Source: Aedes albopictus (lineage: Eukaryota > Arthropoda > Insecta > Diptera > Culicidae). From it: 64,000 nucleotides of DNA. Each line of letters starts with the position of its first letter. The stretch's first letter is position 1. The position numbers and the translations under genes are program-made. The stretch lies in assembly GCF_035046485.1 (NCBI RefSeq), contig NC_085136.1, positions 83,531,734-83,595,733 on the forward strand, given 5' to 3'. Under the pieces are notes generated by a model. That model saw only the letters and a program-made list of their open reading frames with translations. It made no database searches and was not told where the DNA came from. Shown piece after piece: positions 1 to 12,000 of the stretch.

Positions 1-631
1 GTTTGCGTTTTGTCCCCGCGGGACACATTGTCTCGCACACACGTTCATCCTGAGGATTTCCAACCAACCGACCGACCTACATCCCAAGAAAGCCAGGAAG
101 AAGTCTCTTCATCCACAATCGTACCTCCCCCCAGTTGATGAACCCGTTCGTTTGAGGAAAATGAACATGATAAATATTAAATTAACTCGACTCAACTTAA
201 ATTAAGTTTAGATTTATACTGGGACACCATCGCATCCTGGTCCATACTCAGCTGCGGAGGAGCGAACATTCTTTTCGCAAGGGTTGATTCTTGGTGGTTG
301 GCTTTCAATTCACCACCACGCGCACTCACGAAGTTCTCTTAATCGTTGGCAGCGCTAATGAATGGCGCTTAGAAGGAAACGAATCTTGCGATTCCTTTCC
401 GGGCGGTACTACGCTGCCTTAGGGATGCTTTGAGTCGGTTGTCGTCGTAAAATAGCCCCCTTCCTCGTATAGAAGTGGACTTATCTGAGTCTTAGACCGT
501 CGGAGGACTGAGCGAACCATATAACGAACAGGGTCATTGGTGTTGATAAACGACGAAGACGACACCTCTCGAGGCGAACGTTTTCCACACTTCTCGATGG
601 TGTTGGCATCAGTACCTAGAGACGATGGCGT
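1..631. other. No recognisable feature
   Basis: I see no gene, RNA or repeat signature that I can support here. Short open frames exist on both strands but have no recognisable motif, and one overlaps the left end of the miniature element that begins at 632. Confidence 0.4.
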
Positions 632-894
632 CACAGACAAACAGACGTAACACTTGCGAAATTTCCATCGACCACGCTTTTAACGATCATTTTAAATTTT
701 CATAGTTGTGGCTTTCACAACTAGAGACGCGCGCATCGTTTTTCTATGCGTTTGACGTTTCACACCAGCGTCTTCTGTTGACGATATTGCACAACACAGT
801 GATTCGTGCAACTTTTCCACCAGGTGATGCTAGTGTGAACTGGGCGATGGATTTCCATGAAAATCGTTCAAGGTGTTACGTCTGTTTGTCTGTG
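632..894. mobile_element. hAT-like miniature inverted-repeat element
   Basis: The left end reads CACAGACAAACAGACGTAAC and the right end is its reverse complement, so the terminal inverted repeats are at least 22 bp and nearly perfect. The repeat ATGGCGT stands immediately outside both ends (625-631 and 895-901), and extends to 8 bp (GATGGCGT) if one terminal base is assigned to the target. A 7-8 bp target duplication with short inverted termini fits the hAT superfamily, as established for that group. There is no transposase. A second, right-truncated copy lies at 62307-62434 in the same orientation, sharing the subterminal TTTCCATCGACCACGC segment. Confidence 0.75.
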
Positions 895-2215
895 ATGGCG
901 TTAAAATGAGGTTTTAATGAGATCGCAACGCAGGAAGTTCATTGTTTTCCTGTGGGAAACGCACTTTTATCACTGTTCGAGTGGATCATTAGCGGAGTTA
1001 TCTTGTTGTGTGCTAAGATTGCAATAGCGGTTTAGGTGTTTGTGATTGTACCACTTTCACCTTTCAGTTAAATCCCATTCACTTGCTTAGATGTTTCTAG
1101 CCATATTCTACATTTTTCTATCACATCTTAAAACTGGGATTTAACGTTTCTCTACCTGTTTGGGTCCTCTTAAGTATTTTTTTTAATTTCTGTTGAATCT
1201 GTTCCCTATTCATATGTGGAAAAACTTCTTCTTCCTGATCAATGAAAACAGAACGGTTCAAACTTCAACAAAACCGTTCAAACACTCATGAGCCATAATG
1301 AATGCCATTTCCGATTGACAACGTTGTTGGTTCGAATGAAAATGTAATAGGCTACTCTTTGATCCAATCACTCGGCATTTACGTGCTTCATTGAATTAGT
1401 TTGTCCCAGGCCTAGAAGCACTTATGCGCTCCAATGGATGCAAATGCGTCTCTTTTTTCCTCAGAATAATCATCACCTTCAATGGGCAAGAAAGGGGACA
1501 AAAAAAAATCCCCCAACACTAATAGCACGAATAATGGTAAAGTGAATTTCATAATGAATGACGTCGCAATGGAAATGAATGTTGAACGGGGGTGTTCGTT
1601 GAAGCTTCAGGCCGAACTCAGTTCTTTTAATGAAAGGCCTGTCGTCGTCGTCGTCGTCAAGAGCACGAAAGCGACGACATGGTTTGTTCGTTTGAACTAC
1701 TTTACTGTACTGTGTGTTCAGCTGCCAGTTGCTCTTTCCTCAGGTGACACCTTACCTTTGCATATGTGTGAATGTATGTAGCTTGCGGGGAGAGTCAGGT
1801 TAAATGCATTTCCAGACTAATGTGAAATGATGTTCCATCACATGTGATGCATTTCACACAGATTCCTCAAACTGAAGCAGCTCCAGAAAGGAACTGCTGC
1901 AGCATAGTGCTGTATATAAAAATGGTCATCTCACCTGGTCTGCAGCAGGTCGAGGAACGTCTAGTTCCGGGCTATGCACCGTCGTCGTGGTTGTCGTCGA
2001 CGTCGACGTTGCCATTTCCATCTGTCAGCAGTCCTACCCGTATGTTTGTGTGAATTATGAATGAAAACGAGAAACGGTGGAGAACATCATCAAGGCAGCT
2101 ACTACGTACTATAACTGTGACGTAATGCAACGGTAAAAGTTTTCGATGAGATTCTTATCAGTGTATTATTATTTTTTCATAACTGATCATAAAAAGTGGA
2201 AATTCTTGGAAAGTT
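895..2215. other. No gene seen; short CGT microsatellite
   Basis: A (GTC)n/(CGT)n run of about six units lies near 1640-1660 and smaller TCG-rich runs near 1980-2010. The open frames at 1482-1781 and 1844-2053 have no motif I recognise and look like chance frames. Confidence 0.4.
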
Positions 2216-2880
2216 CAGAAAAAAACTGCTAAGATTCCTCAAGGAGTTCTTTCCTGGATTTTTTTCAGGAAATTATCCTGAGATGTTTTTCTTTAGAAAT
2301 TCCTGCTAAGACATTGTCTTGGATACTTACAGTAATCTCTGGAGAAATTTCCGGAGAAATCCCTGGAGTAATTTTTGAAGAAACCTCCGGAGGAATTCCT
2401 GAAGAAATCCTTGGAGGAATTCCTGAAGATATCCTTTGAGAAATTTCTGAAGGAATCTCTGGAGGAATTTCTAGAAGAATCCCTGGAGAAATTCCTGTAG
2501 AAACCCCTGAAGGATTCTTGGATGTATCCCTGAAGGATGTCTTTATGAATCCCTGGAGGAAATCCTGGAGAAATTGCTAGAGGTATCCCTTGAGAAATTC
2601 CTGGAGAAATCGCTGGAGATTTTTCTGAAGGCATTCCTAAAGAAATTCCAGAGGAATCCCGGAGGGAATTCCAGAGGAATCCCGGAGGGAATTCCACTGG
2701 AATCCCGGAGGGAGTTACAGAAGAAATTACTGCTAAGACATTTTCTTGGATTCTTACAGTAATCTCTGGAGGAATTTCTGGAGAAATCCCTGGAGTAATT
2801 CTTGAAGAAACTCCTGGAGGAATCCCTGAAGGAATTCCTGGAGGAATCCCTGAAGGAATTCCTGGAGGAATCCCTGAAGC
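2216..2880. repeat. Decayed outlier of the GGAATTCC/GGAATCCC tandem repeat
   Basis: The stretch is a diverged succession of 12-bp blocks of the form GGAATTYCTGRA, ending at 2814-2878 with three well-preserved 24-bp units identical in form to the main array at 4189. The 5' part is strongly mutated and the 3' end is fresh, so it looks like an older array whose distal end was recently re-homogenised or re-seeded. The open frames on both strands here are by-products of the repeat. Confidence 0.8.
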
Positions 2881-4188
2881 AAGGATGTTTTCACTCAGTT
2901 CAAAACCCGATCAGTAACCACTCTTTCCCCACTCAATCAACACCCACAGCAAAGGGCCTGGCATCACCTATACGTTTGAAAACTGGCACAGTAACTCAAA
3001 ATCTGAATGAATACTGAGTGATCTTGCACTGCTGTCATTTAAACAAGTGTTCATCATCGCATGTATTTGTTATATACTGATAGAATCGTCTCTGCCAATC
3101 GGTAGTTCATTATCACTTTCCGATCCGATTGCGCCTTTCATGTTTTGTGTCTTGATCGAATCAATTTCTATCGCAGTCTGATAATTTTCGGAAGCTCAGT
3201 TTGCAGCTATTTGTCGACCGATTTTCAAAATAAAAACATTAATCAACTGGAAATACACACTGTATCTCATAATTGATCAGACAGACGCCGATTTTTAATC
3301 AAAATTGTCAACTATGGTTTGCTTTGATGAATTCAACTCAAATTTTGACACGGTACAGTACCGTGTAACTACGAATATGTTGAAGGAACAAAATGTTTTA
3401 TTTTTTTAGCGGTACCCCCTAGTATTGCATGAAGTTAGTATTGCAGTAAGTCATTTGAACAGTAACCGACAAATCGTTTCACTTATGTTTACTTCTAGTC
3501 ATCTTAAAACGATTTCAGTCAGCTAGAGCAACCATCTAACAGGAAGCGATTCCTTGCCATTTAAAAAAAATGTCACTTAAATGACTAGCTGAGCACGGAG
3601 CACCAACATTCCGCCACACTGAAAAATTATCGGAAGCTGGGTCAATTTTTAACGAATGCTGGGCCACTGCTGGACCCACATCGGATAACGGTTGGGTCTA
3701 TGTTGGGTTTGACGTCATCAATGATGACGATACCAGAACATATGCTTGCTAGCTGGGGCAATTAAATTATAAGGTATGTGCCGGTCGTCAGAATGCAGAA
3801 ATAGAGTGCTTTGGGTGCAACAGGAAGAAACGTGAAAAAATGCCTGTCGATTGCTGCCTAATGCTACATCAACAAGAACTTTTGGAATAAACTGATTCGA
3901 TCAAAATGAACGCACTCAGCAATCTTCTGCGCAAATTATCGCCAAGTGATTGAGCACCGCAATGTTTACAACCGACTTCGATCAATGCGTGAGAGAATCA
4001 AGGCCTTGCTGCCCGACTGTCCATTCGGTTGGTGCGGCTGAATGAACTTAGCCATTAAACGTGTAAACTTGTTCATTTCCCGAGTGGCAGTGTATGTAGG
4101 CTGTACCAACACACCGATCGAAGCGGTTGTTTCAAACAGAGAGAAAATATCAGTTTCTCTCACTGATTCTCTCGGAACTCAACAACAC
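2881..4188. other. Unassigned spacer between decayed and main array
   Basis: No gene recognised. A 19-bp perfect palindrome (ACACGGTAC, central A, GTACCGTGT) sits at 3348-3366. Otherwise AT-rich unremarkable sequence. Confidence 0.4.
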
Positions 4189-4560
4189 TGCCCTGAAGGA
4201 ATTCCTGGAGGAATCCCTGAAGGAATTCCTGGAGGAATCCCTGAAGGAATTCCTGGAGGAATCCCTGAAGGAATTCCTGGAGGAATCCCTGAAGGAATTC
4301 CTGGAGGAATCCCTGAAGGAATTCCTGGAGGAATCCCTGAAGGAATTCCTGGAGGAATCCCTGAAGGAATTCCTGGAGGAATCCCTGAAGGAATTCCTGG
4401 AGGAATCCCTGAAGGAATTCCTGGAGGAATCCCTGAAGGAATTCCTGGAGGAATCCCTGAAGGAAATCCTGGAGGAATCCCTGAAGGAATTCCTGGGGGA
4501 ATCCCTGAAGGAATTCCTGGAGGAATCCCTGAAGGAATTCCTGGAGGAATCCCTGAAGGA

Positions 4561-5738
4561 ATTCCCGGAGGAATCCCTGAAGGAATTCCCGGAGGAATCC
4601 CTGAAGGAATTCCCGGAGGAATCCCTGAAGGAATTCCCGGAGGAATCCCTGAAGGAATTCCCGGAGGAATCCCTGAAGGAATTCCCGGAGGAATCCCTGA
4701 AGGAATTCCCGGAGGAATCCCTGAAGGAATTCCCGGAGGAATCCCTGAAGGAATTCCCGGAGGAATCCCTGAAGGAATTCCCGGAGGAATCCCTGAAGGA
4801 ATTCCCGGAGGAATCCCTGAAGGAATTCCCGGAGGAATCCCTGAAGGAATTCCCGGAGGAATCCCTGAAGGAATTCCCGGAGGAATCCCTGAAGGAATTC
4901 CCGGAGGAATCCCTGAAGGAATTCCCGGAGGAATCCCTGAAGGAATTCCCGGAGGAATCCCTGAAGGAATTCCCGGAGGAATCCCTGAAGGAATTCCCGG
5001 AGGAATCCCTGAAGGAATTCCCGGAGGAATCCCTGAAGGAATTCCCGGAGGAATCCCTGAAGGAATTCCCGGAGGAATCCCTGAAGGAATTCCCGGAGGA
5101 ATCCCTGAAGGAATTCCCGGAGGAATCCCTGAAGGAATTCCCGGAGGAATCCCTGAAGGAATTCCCGGAGGAATCCCTGAAGGAATTCCCGGAGGAATCC
5201 CTGAAGGAATTCCCGGAGGAATCCCTGAAGGAATTCCCGGAGGAATCCCTGAAGGAATTCCCGGAGGAATCCCTGAAGGAATTCCCGGAGGAATCCCTGA
5301 AGGAATTCCCGGAGGAATCCCTGAAGGAATTCCCGGAGGAATCCCTGAAGGAATTCCCGGAGGAATCCCTGAAGGAATTCCCGGAGGAATCCCTGAAGGA
5401 ATTCCCGGAGGAATCCCTGAAGGAATTCCCGGAGGAATCCCTGAAGGAATTCCCGGAGGAATCCCTGAAGGAATTCCCGGAGGAATCCCTGAAGGAATTC
5501 CCGGAGGAATCCCTGAAGGAATTCCCGGAGGAATCCCTGAAGGAATTCCCGGAGGAATCCCTGAAGGAATTCCCGGAGGAATCCCTGAAGGAATTCCCGG
5601 AGGAATCCCTGAAGGAATTCCCGGAGGAATCCCTGAAGGAATTCCCGGAGGAATCCCTGAAGGAATTCCCGGAGGAATCCCTGAAGGAATTCCCGGAGGA
5701 ATCCCTGAAGGAATTCCCGGAGGAATCCCTGAAGGAAT
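4561..5738 (+). repeat. Homogeneous block of about 49 identical 24-bp units
   Basis: From 4561 every unit carries CCCGG rather than CCTGG and, as read by eye, units are identical until the first variant (ATTTCCGG) at about 5738. Earlier units (4189-4560) carry CCTGG. The sharp boundary and lack of internal variation indicate very recent local expansion or conversion from one CCCGG founder. The substitution adds a CCGG (CpG) to each unit. Confidence 0.85.
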
Positions 5739-6297
5739 TTCCGGAGGAATCCCTGAAGAAATTCCCGGAGGAATCCCTGAAGGAATTCCCGGAGGAATCC
5801 CTGAAGGAATTCCCGGAGGAATCCCTGAAGGAATTTCCGGAGGAATCCCTGAAGAAATTCCCGGAGGAATCCCTGAAGGAATTCCCGGAGGAATCCCTGA
5901 AGGAATTCCCGGAGGAATCCCTGAAGGAATTCCCGGAGGAATCCCTGAAGGAATTCCCGGAGGAATCCCTGAAGGAATTCCCGGAGGAATCCCTGAAGGA
6001 ATTCCTGGAGGAATCCCTGAAGGAATTCCCGGAGGAATCCCTGAAGGAATTCCTGGAGGAATCCCTGAAGGAATTCCTGGAGGAATCCCTGAAGGAATTC
6101 CCGGAGGAATCCCTGAAGGAATTCCTGAAGGAATCCCTGAAGGAATTCCTGAAGGAATCCCTGAAGGAATTCCTGAAGGAATCCCTGAAGGAATTCCTGA
6201 AGGAATCCCTGAAGGAATTCCTGAAGGAATCCCTGAAGGAATTTCTGAAGAAATCCCTGAAAGAATTTCTGAAGGAATCCCTGAAGGAATTCCTTAA

Positions 6298-6430
6298 GAA
6301 ATACCTAAAGGAATTCTTTAAGGAATCCCCAAAGAAATTCCTGGAGGAATCACTGAAGGAATTCCTGAAGGAATCCCTGCAGGAATTCCTGAAGGAATCC
6401 TTGTAGGAATTCCTGAAGAAATGCCTGAAG
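6298..6430 (+). repeat. Degenerate landmark segment inside the array, first copy
   Basis: Units here carry private mutations (AATCACTGAAGG, AATCCTTGTAGG, AAATGCCTGAAGG) that interrupt the regular array. The same string of private mutations reappears at 13294-13370 with one 24-bp unit missing. It therefore works as a tag for tracing array duplication. Confidence 0.85.
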
Positions 6431-6689
6431 GAATTCCTGGAGGAATTCCTGGAGGAATCCCTGAAGGAATTCCTGGAGGAATCCCTGAAGGAATTCCCGG
6501 AGGAATCCCTGAAGGAATTCCCGGAGGAATCCCTGAAGGAATTCCCGGAGGAATCCCTGAAGGAATTCCCGGAGGAATCCCTGAAGGAATTCCCGGAGGA
6601 ATCCCTGAAGGAATTCCCGGAGGAATCCTTGAAGGAATTCCCGGAGGAATCCCTGAAGGAATTCCCGGAGGAATCCCTGAAGGAATTCC

Positions 6690-9000
6690 TGGAGGAATCC
6701 CTGGAAGAATTCCTGGAGGAATCCCTGAAGGAATTCCTGGAGGAATCCCTGAAGAAATTTCTGGAGGAATCCCTGAAGAAATTCCCGGAGGAATCCCTGA
6801 AGAAATTCCCGGAGGAATCCCTGAAGAAATTCCCGGAGGAATCCCTGAAGGAATTCCCGGAGGAATCCCTGAAGGAATTCCCGGAGGAATCCCTGAAGGA
6901 ATTCCCGGAGGAATCCCTGAAGGAATTCCCGGAGGAATCCCTGAAGGAATTCCCGGAGGAATCCTTGAAGGAATTCCCGGAGGAATCCCTGAAGGAATTC
7001 CCGGAGGAATCCCTGAAGGAATTCCTGGAGGAATCCCTGAAGGAATTCCCGGAGGAATCCCTGAAGGAATTCCCGGAGAAATCCCTGAAGGAATTCCTGG
7101 AGGAATCCCTGAAGGAATTCCTGGAGGAATCCCTGAAGGAATTCCTGGAGGAATCCCTGAAGGAATTCCCGGAGGAATCCCTGAAGGAATTCCTGGAGGA
7201 ATCCCTGAAGGAATTCCTGGAGGAATCCCTGAAGGAATTCCTGGAGGAATCCCTGAAGGAATTCCTGGAGGAATCCCTGAAGGAATTCCTGGAGGAATCC
7301 CTGAAGGAATTCCTGGAGGAATCCCTGAAGGAATTCCTGGAGGAATCCCTGAAGGAATTCCTGGAGGAATCCCTGAAGGAATTCCTGGAGGAATCCCTGA
7401 AGGAATTCCTGGAGGAATCCCTGAAGGAATTCCTGGAGGAATCCCTGAAGGAATTCCTGGAGGAATCCCTGAAGGAATTCCTGGAGGAATCCCTGAAGGA
7501 ATTCCTGGAGGAATCCCTGAAGGAATTCCTGGAGGAATCCCTGAAGGAATTCCTGGAGGAATCCCTGAAGGAATTCCTGGAGGAATCCCTGAAGGAATTC
7601 CTGGAGGAATCCCTGAAGGAATTCCTGGAGGAATCCCTAAAGGAATTCCTGGAGGAATCCCTGAAGGAATTCCTGGAGGAATCCCTGAAGGAATTCCTGG
7701 AGGAATCCCTGAAGGAATTCCTGGAGGAATCCCTGAAGGAATTCCTGGAGGAATCCCTGAAGGAATTCCTGGAGGAATCCCTGAAGGAATTCCTGGAGGA
7801 ATCCCTGAAGGAATTCCTGGAGGAATCCCTGAAGGAATTCCTGGAGGAATCCCTGGAAGAATTCCTGGAGGAATCCCTGAAGGAATTCCTGGAGGAATCC
7901 CTGAAGAAATTTCTGGAGGAATCCCTGAAGAAATTCCCGGAGGAATCCCTGAAGAAATTCCCGGAGGAATCCCTGAAGAAATTCCCGGAGGAATCCCTGA
8001 AGGAATTCCCGGAGGAATCCCTGAAGGAATTCCCGGAGGAATCCCTGAAGGAATTCCCGGAGGAATCCCTGAAGGAATTCCCGGAGGAATCCCTGAAGGA
8101 ATTCCCGGAGGAATCCTTGAAGGAATTCCCGGAGGAATCCCTGAAGGAATTCCCGGAGGAATCCCTGAAGGAATTCCTGGAGGAATCCCTGAAGGAATTC
8201 CCGGAGGAATCCCTGAAGGAATTCCCGGAGAAATCCCTGAAGGAATTCCTGGAGGAATCCCTGAAGGAATTCCTGGAGGAATCCCTGAAGGAATTCCTGG
8301 AGGAATCCCTGAAGGAATTCCCGGAGGAATCCCTGAAGGAATTCCTGGAGGAATCCCTGAAGGAATTCCTGGAGGAATCCCTGAAGGAATTCCTGGAGGA
8401 ATCCCTGAAGGAATTCCTGGAGGAATCCCTGAAGGAATTCCTGGAGGAATCCCTGAAGGAATTCCTGGAGGAATCCCTGAAGGAATTCCTGGAGGAATCC
8501 CTGAAGGAATTCCTGGAGGAATCCCTGAAGGAATTCCTGGAGGAATCCCTGAAGGAATTCCTGGAGGAATCCCTGAAGGAATTCCTGGAGGAATCCCTGA
8601 AGGAATTCCTGGAGGAATCCCTGAAGGAATTCCTGGAGGAATCCCTGAAGGAATTCCTGGAGGAATCCCTAAAGGAATTCCTGGAGGAATCCCTGAAGGA
8701 ATTCCTGGAGGAATCCCTGAAGGAATTCCTGGAGGAATCCCTGAAGGAATTCCTGGAGGAATCCCTGAAGGAATTCCTGGAGGAATCCCTGAAGGAATTC
8801 CTGGAGGAATCCCTGAAGGAATTCCTGGAGGAATCCCTGAAGGAATTCCTGGAGGAATCCCTGAAGGAATTCCTGGAGGAATCCCTGAAGGAATTCCTGG
8901 AGGAATCCCTGAAGGAATTCCTGGAGGAATCCCTGAAGGAATTCCTGGAGGAATCCCTGAAGGAATTCCTGGAGGAATCCCTGAAGGAATTCCTGGAGGA
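6690..9000 (+). repeat. Higher-order tandem duplication, 1,152-bp period
   Basis: Four private variants recur exactly 1,152 bp (48 units) apart: CTGGAAGAATTCC at 6701 and 7853, ATCCTTGAAGG at 6961 and 8113, TCCCGGAGAAATCC at 7071 and 8223. The next marker, ATCCCTAAAGG (7631 and 8663), is spaced 1,032 bp, so the second copy has lost five units (120 bp) between 8223 and 8663. This is direct evidence of a segmental duplication of 48 units followed by contraction. Confidence 0.88.
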
Positions 9001-12000
9001 ATCCCTGAAGGAATTCCTGGAGAAATCCTTGAAGGAATTCCTGGAGGAATCCTTGAAGGAATTCCTGGAGGAATCCCTGAAGGAATTCCTGGAGGAATCC
9101 CTGAAGGAATTCCTGGAGGAATCCCTGAAGGAATTCCTGGAGGAATCCCTGAAGGAATTCCTGGAGGAATCCCTGAAGGAATTCCTGGAGGAATCCCTGA
9201 AGGAATTCCTGGAGGAATCCCTGAAGGAATTCCTGGAGGAATCCCTGAAGGAATTCCTGGAGGAATCCCTGAAGGAATTCCTGGAGGAATCCCTGAAGGA
9301 ATTCCTGGAGGAATCCCTGAAGGAATTCCTGAAGGAATCCCTGAAGGAATTCCTGAAGGAATCCCTGAAGGAATTCCTGAAGGAATCCCTGAAGGAATTC
9401 CTGAAGGAATCCCTGAAGGAATTCCTGAAGGAATCCCTGAAGGAATTCCTGAAGGAATCCCTGAAGGAATTCCTGAAGGAATCCCTGAAGGAATTCCTGA
9501 AGGAATCCCTGAAGGAATTCCTGAAGGAATCCCTGAAGGAATTCCTGAAGGAATCCCTGAAGGAATTCCTGAAGGAATCCCTGAAGGAATTCCTGAAGGA
9601 ATCCCTGAAGGAATTCCTGAAGGAATCCCTGAAGGAATTCCTGAAGGAATCCATGAAGGAATTCCTGAAGGAATCCCTGAAGGAATTCCTGAAGGAATCC
9701 CTGAAGGAATTCCTGAAGGAATCCCTGAAGGAATTCCTGAAGGAATCCCTGAAGGAATTCCTGAAGGAATCCCTGAAGGAATTCCTGAAGGAATCCCTGA
9801 AGGAATTCCTGAAGGAATCCCTGAAGGAATTCCTGAAGGAATCCCTGAAGGAATTCCTGAAGGAATCCCTGAAGGAATTCCTGAAGGAATCCCTGAAGGA
9901 ATTCCTGAAGGAATCCCTGAAGGAATTCCTGAAGGAATCCCTGAAGGAATTCCTGAAGGAATCCCTGAAGGAATTCCTGAAGGAATTCCTGAAGGAATCC
10001 CTGAAGGAATTCCAGAAGGAATCCCTTAAGGAATTCCTGAAGGAATCCCTGAAGGAATTTCTGAAGGAATCCCTGAAGGAATTCCTGAAGGAATCCCTGA
10101 AGGAATCCCTGAAGGAATTCCTGAAGGAATCCCTGAAGGAATTCCTGAAGGAATCCCTGAAGGAATTCCTGAAGGAATCCCTGAAGGAATTCCTGAAGGA
10201 ATCCCTGAAGGAATTCCTGAAGGAATCCCTGAAGGAATCCCTGAAGGAATTCCTGAAGGAATCCCTGAAGGAATTCTTGAAGGAATCCCTGAAGGAATTC
10301 CTGAAGGAATCCCTGAAGGAATGCCTGAAGGAATCCCTGAAGGAATTCCTGAAGGAATCCCTGAAGGAATTCCTGAAGGAATCCCTGAAGGAATTCCTGA
10401 AGGAATCCCTGAAGGAATTCCTTCAGGAATTCCTTAAGGGATTCCTTCTGGAATTCCTTCAGGGATTCCTTCAGGAATTCCTTCAGGAATTCCTTCAGGG
10501 ATTCCTTCAGGAATTCCTTCAGGGATTCCTTCAGGAATTCCTTCAGGGATTCCTTCAGGAATTCCTTCAGGGATTCCTTCAGGAATTCCTTCAGGAATTC
10601 CTTCAGGGATTCCTTCAGGGATTCCTTCAGGGATTCCTTCAGGAATTCCTTCAGGGATTCCTTCAGGAATTCCTTCAGGGATTCCTTCAGGAATTCCTTC
10701 AGGGATTCCTTCAGGAATTCCTTCAGGGATTCCTTCAGGAATTCCTTCAGGGATTCCTTCAGGAATTCCTTCAGGGATTCCTTCAGGAATTCCTTCTGGG
10801 ATTCCTTCAGGAATTCCTTCAGGGATTCCTTCAGGAATTCCTTCAGGGATTCCTTCAGGAATTCCTTCAGGGATTCCTTCAGGAATTCCTTCATGGATTC
10901 CTTCAGGAATTCCTTCAGGGATTCCTTCAGGAATTCCTTCAGGGATTCCTTCAGGATTCCTTCAGGGATTCCTTCAGGAATTCCTTCAGGGATTCCTTCA
11001 GGAATTCCTTCAGGGATTCCTTCAGGAATTCCTTCAGGGATTCCTTCAGGAATTCCTTCAGGGATTCCTTCAGGAATTCCTTCAGGGATTCCTTCAGGAA
11101 TTCCTTCAGGGATTCCTTCAGGAATTCCTTCAGGGATTCCTTCAGGGATTCCTTCAGGAATTCCTTCAGGGATTCCTTCAGGAATTCCTTCAGGGATTCC
11201 TTCAGGAATTCCTTCAGGGATTCCTTCAGGAATTCCTTCAGGGATTCCTTCAGGAATTCCTTCAGGGATTCCTTCAGGAATTCCTTCAGGGATTCCTTCA
11301 GGAATTCCTTCAGGGATTCCTTCAGGAATTCCTTCAGGGATTCCTCCAGGAATTCCTTCAGGGATTCCTCCAGGAATTCCTTCAGGGATTCCTTCAGGAA
11401 TTCCTTCAGGGATTCCTTCAGAAATTCCTTCAGGGATTCCTTCAGGAATTCCTTCAGGGATTCCTTCAGGAATTCCTTCAGGGATTCCTTCAGGAATTCC
11501 TTCAGGGATTCCTTCAGGAATTCCTTCAGGGATTCCTTCAGGAATTCCTTCAGGGATTCCTTCAGGAATTTCTTCAGGGATTCCTTCAGGAATTCCTTCA
11601 GGGATTCCTTCAGGAATTCCTTCAGGGATTCCTTCAGGAATTTCTTCAGGGATTCCTTCAGGAATTCCTTCAGGGATTCCTCCAGGAATTCCTTCAGGGA
11701 TTCCTCCAGGAATTCCTTCAGGGATTCCTCCAGGAATTCCTTCAGGGATTCCTCCAGGAATTCCTTCAGGGATTCCTCCAGGAATTCCTTCAGGGATTCC
11801 TCCAGGAATTCCTTCAGGGATTCCTCCAGGAATTCCTTCAGGGATTCCTCCAGGAATTCCTTCAGGAATTCCTCCAGGAATTCCTTCAGGGATTCCTCCA
11901 GGAATTCCTTCAGGGATTCCTCCAGGAATTCCTTCAGGGATTCCTCCAGGAATTCCTTCAAGGATTCCTCCAGGAATTCCTTCAAGGATTTCTCCAGGAA

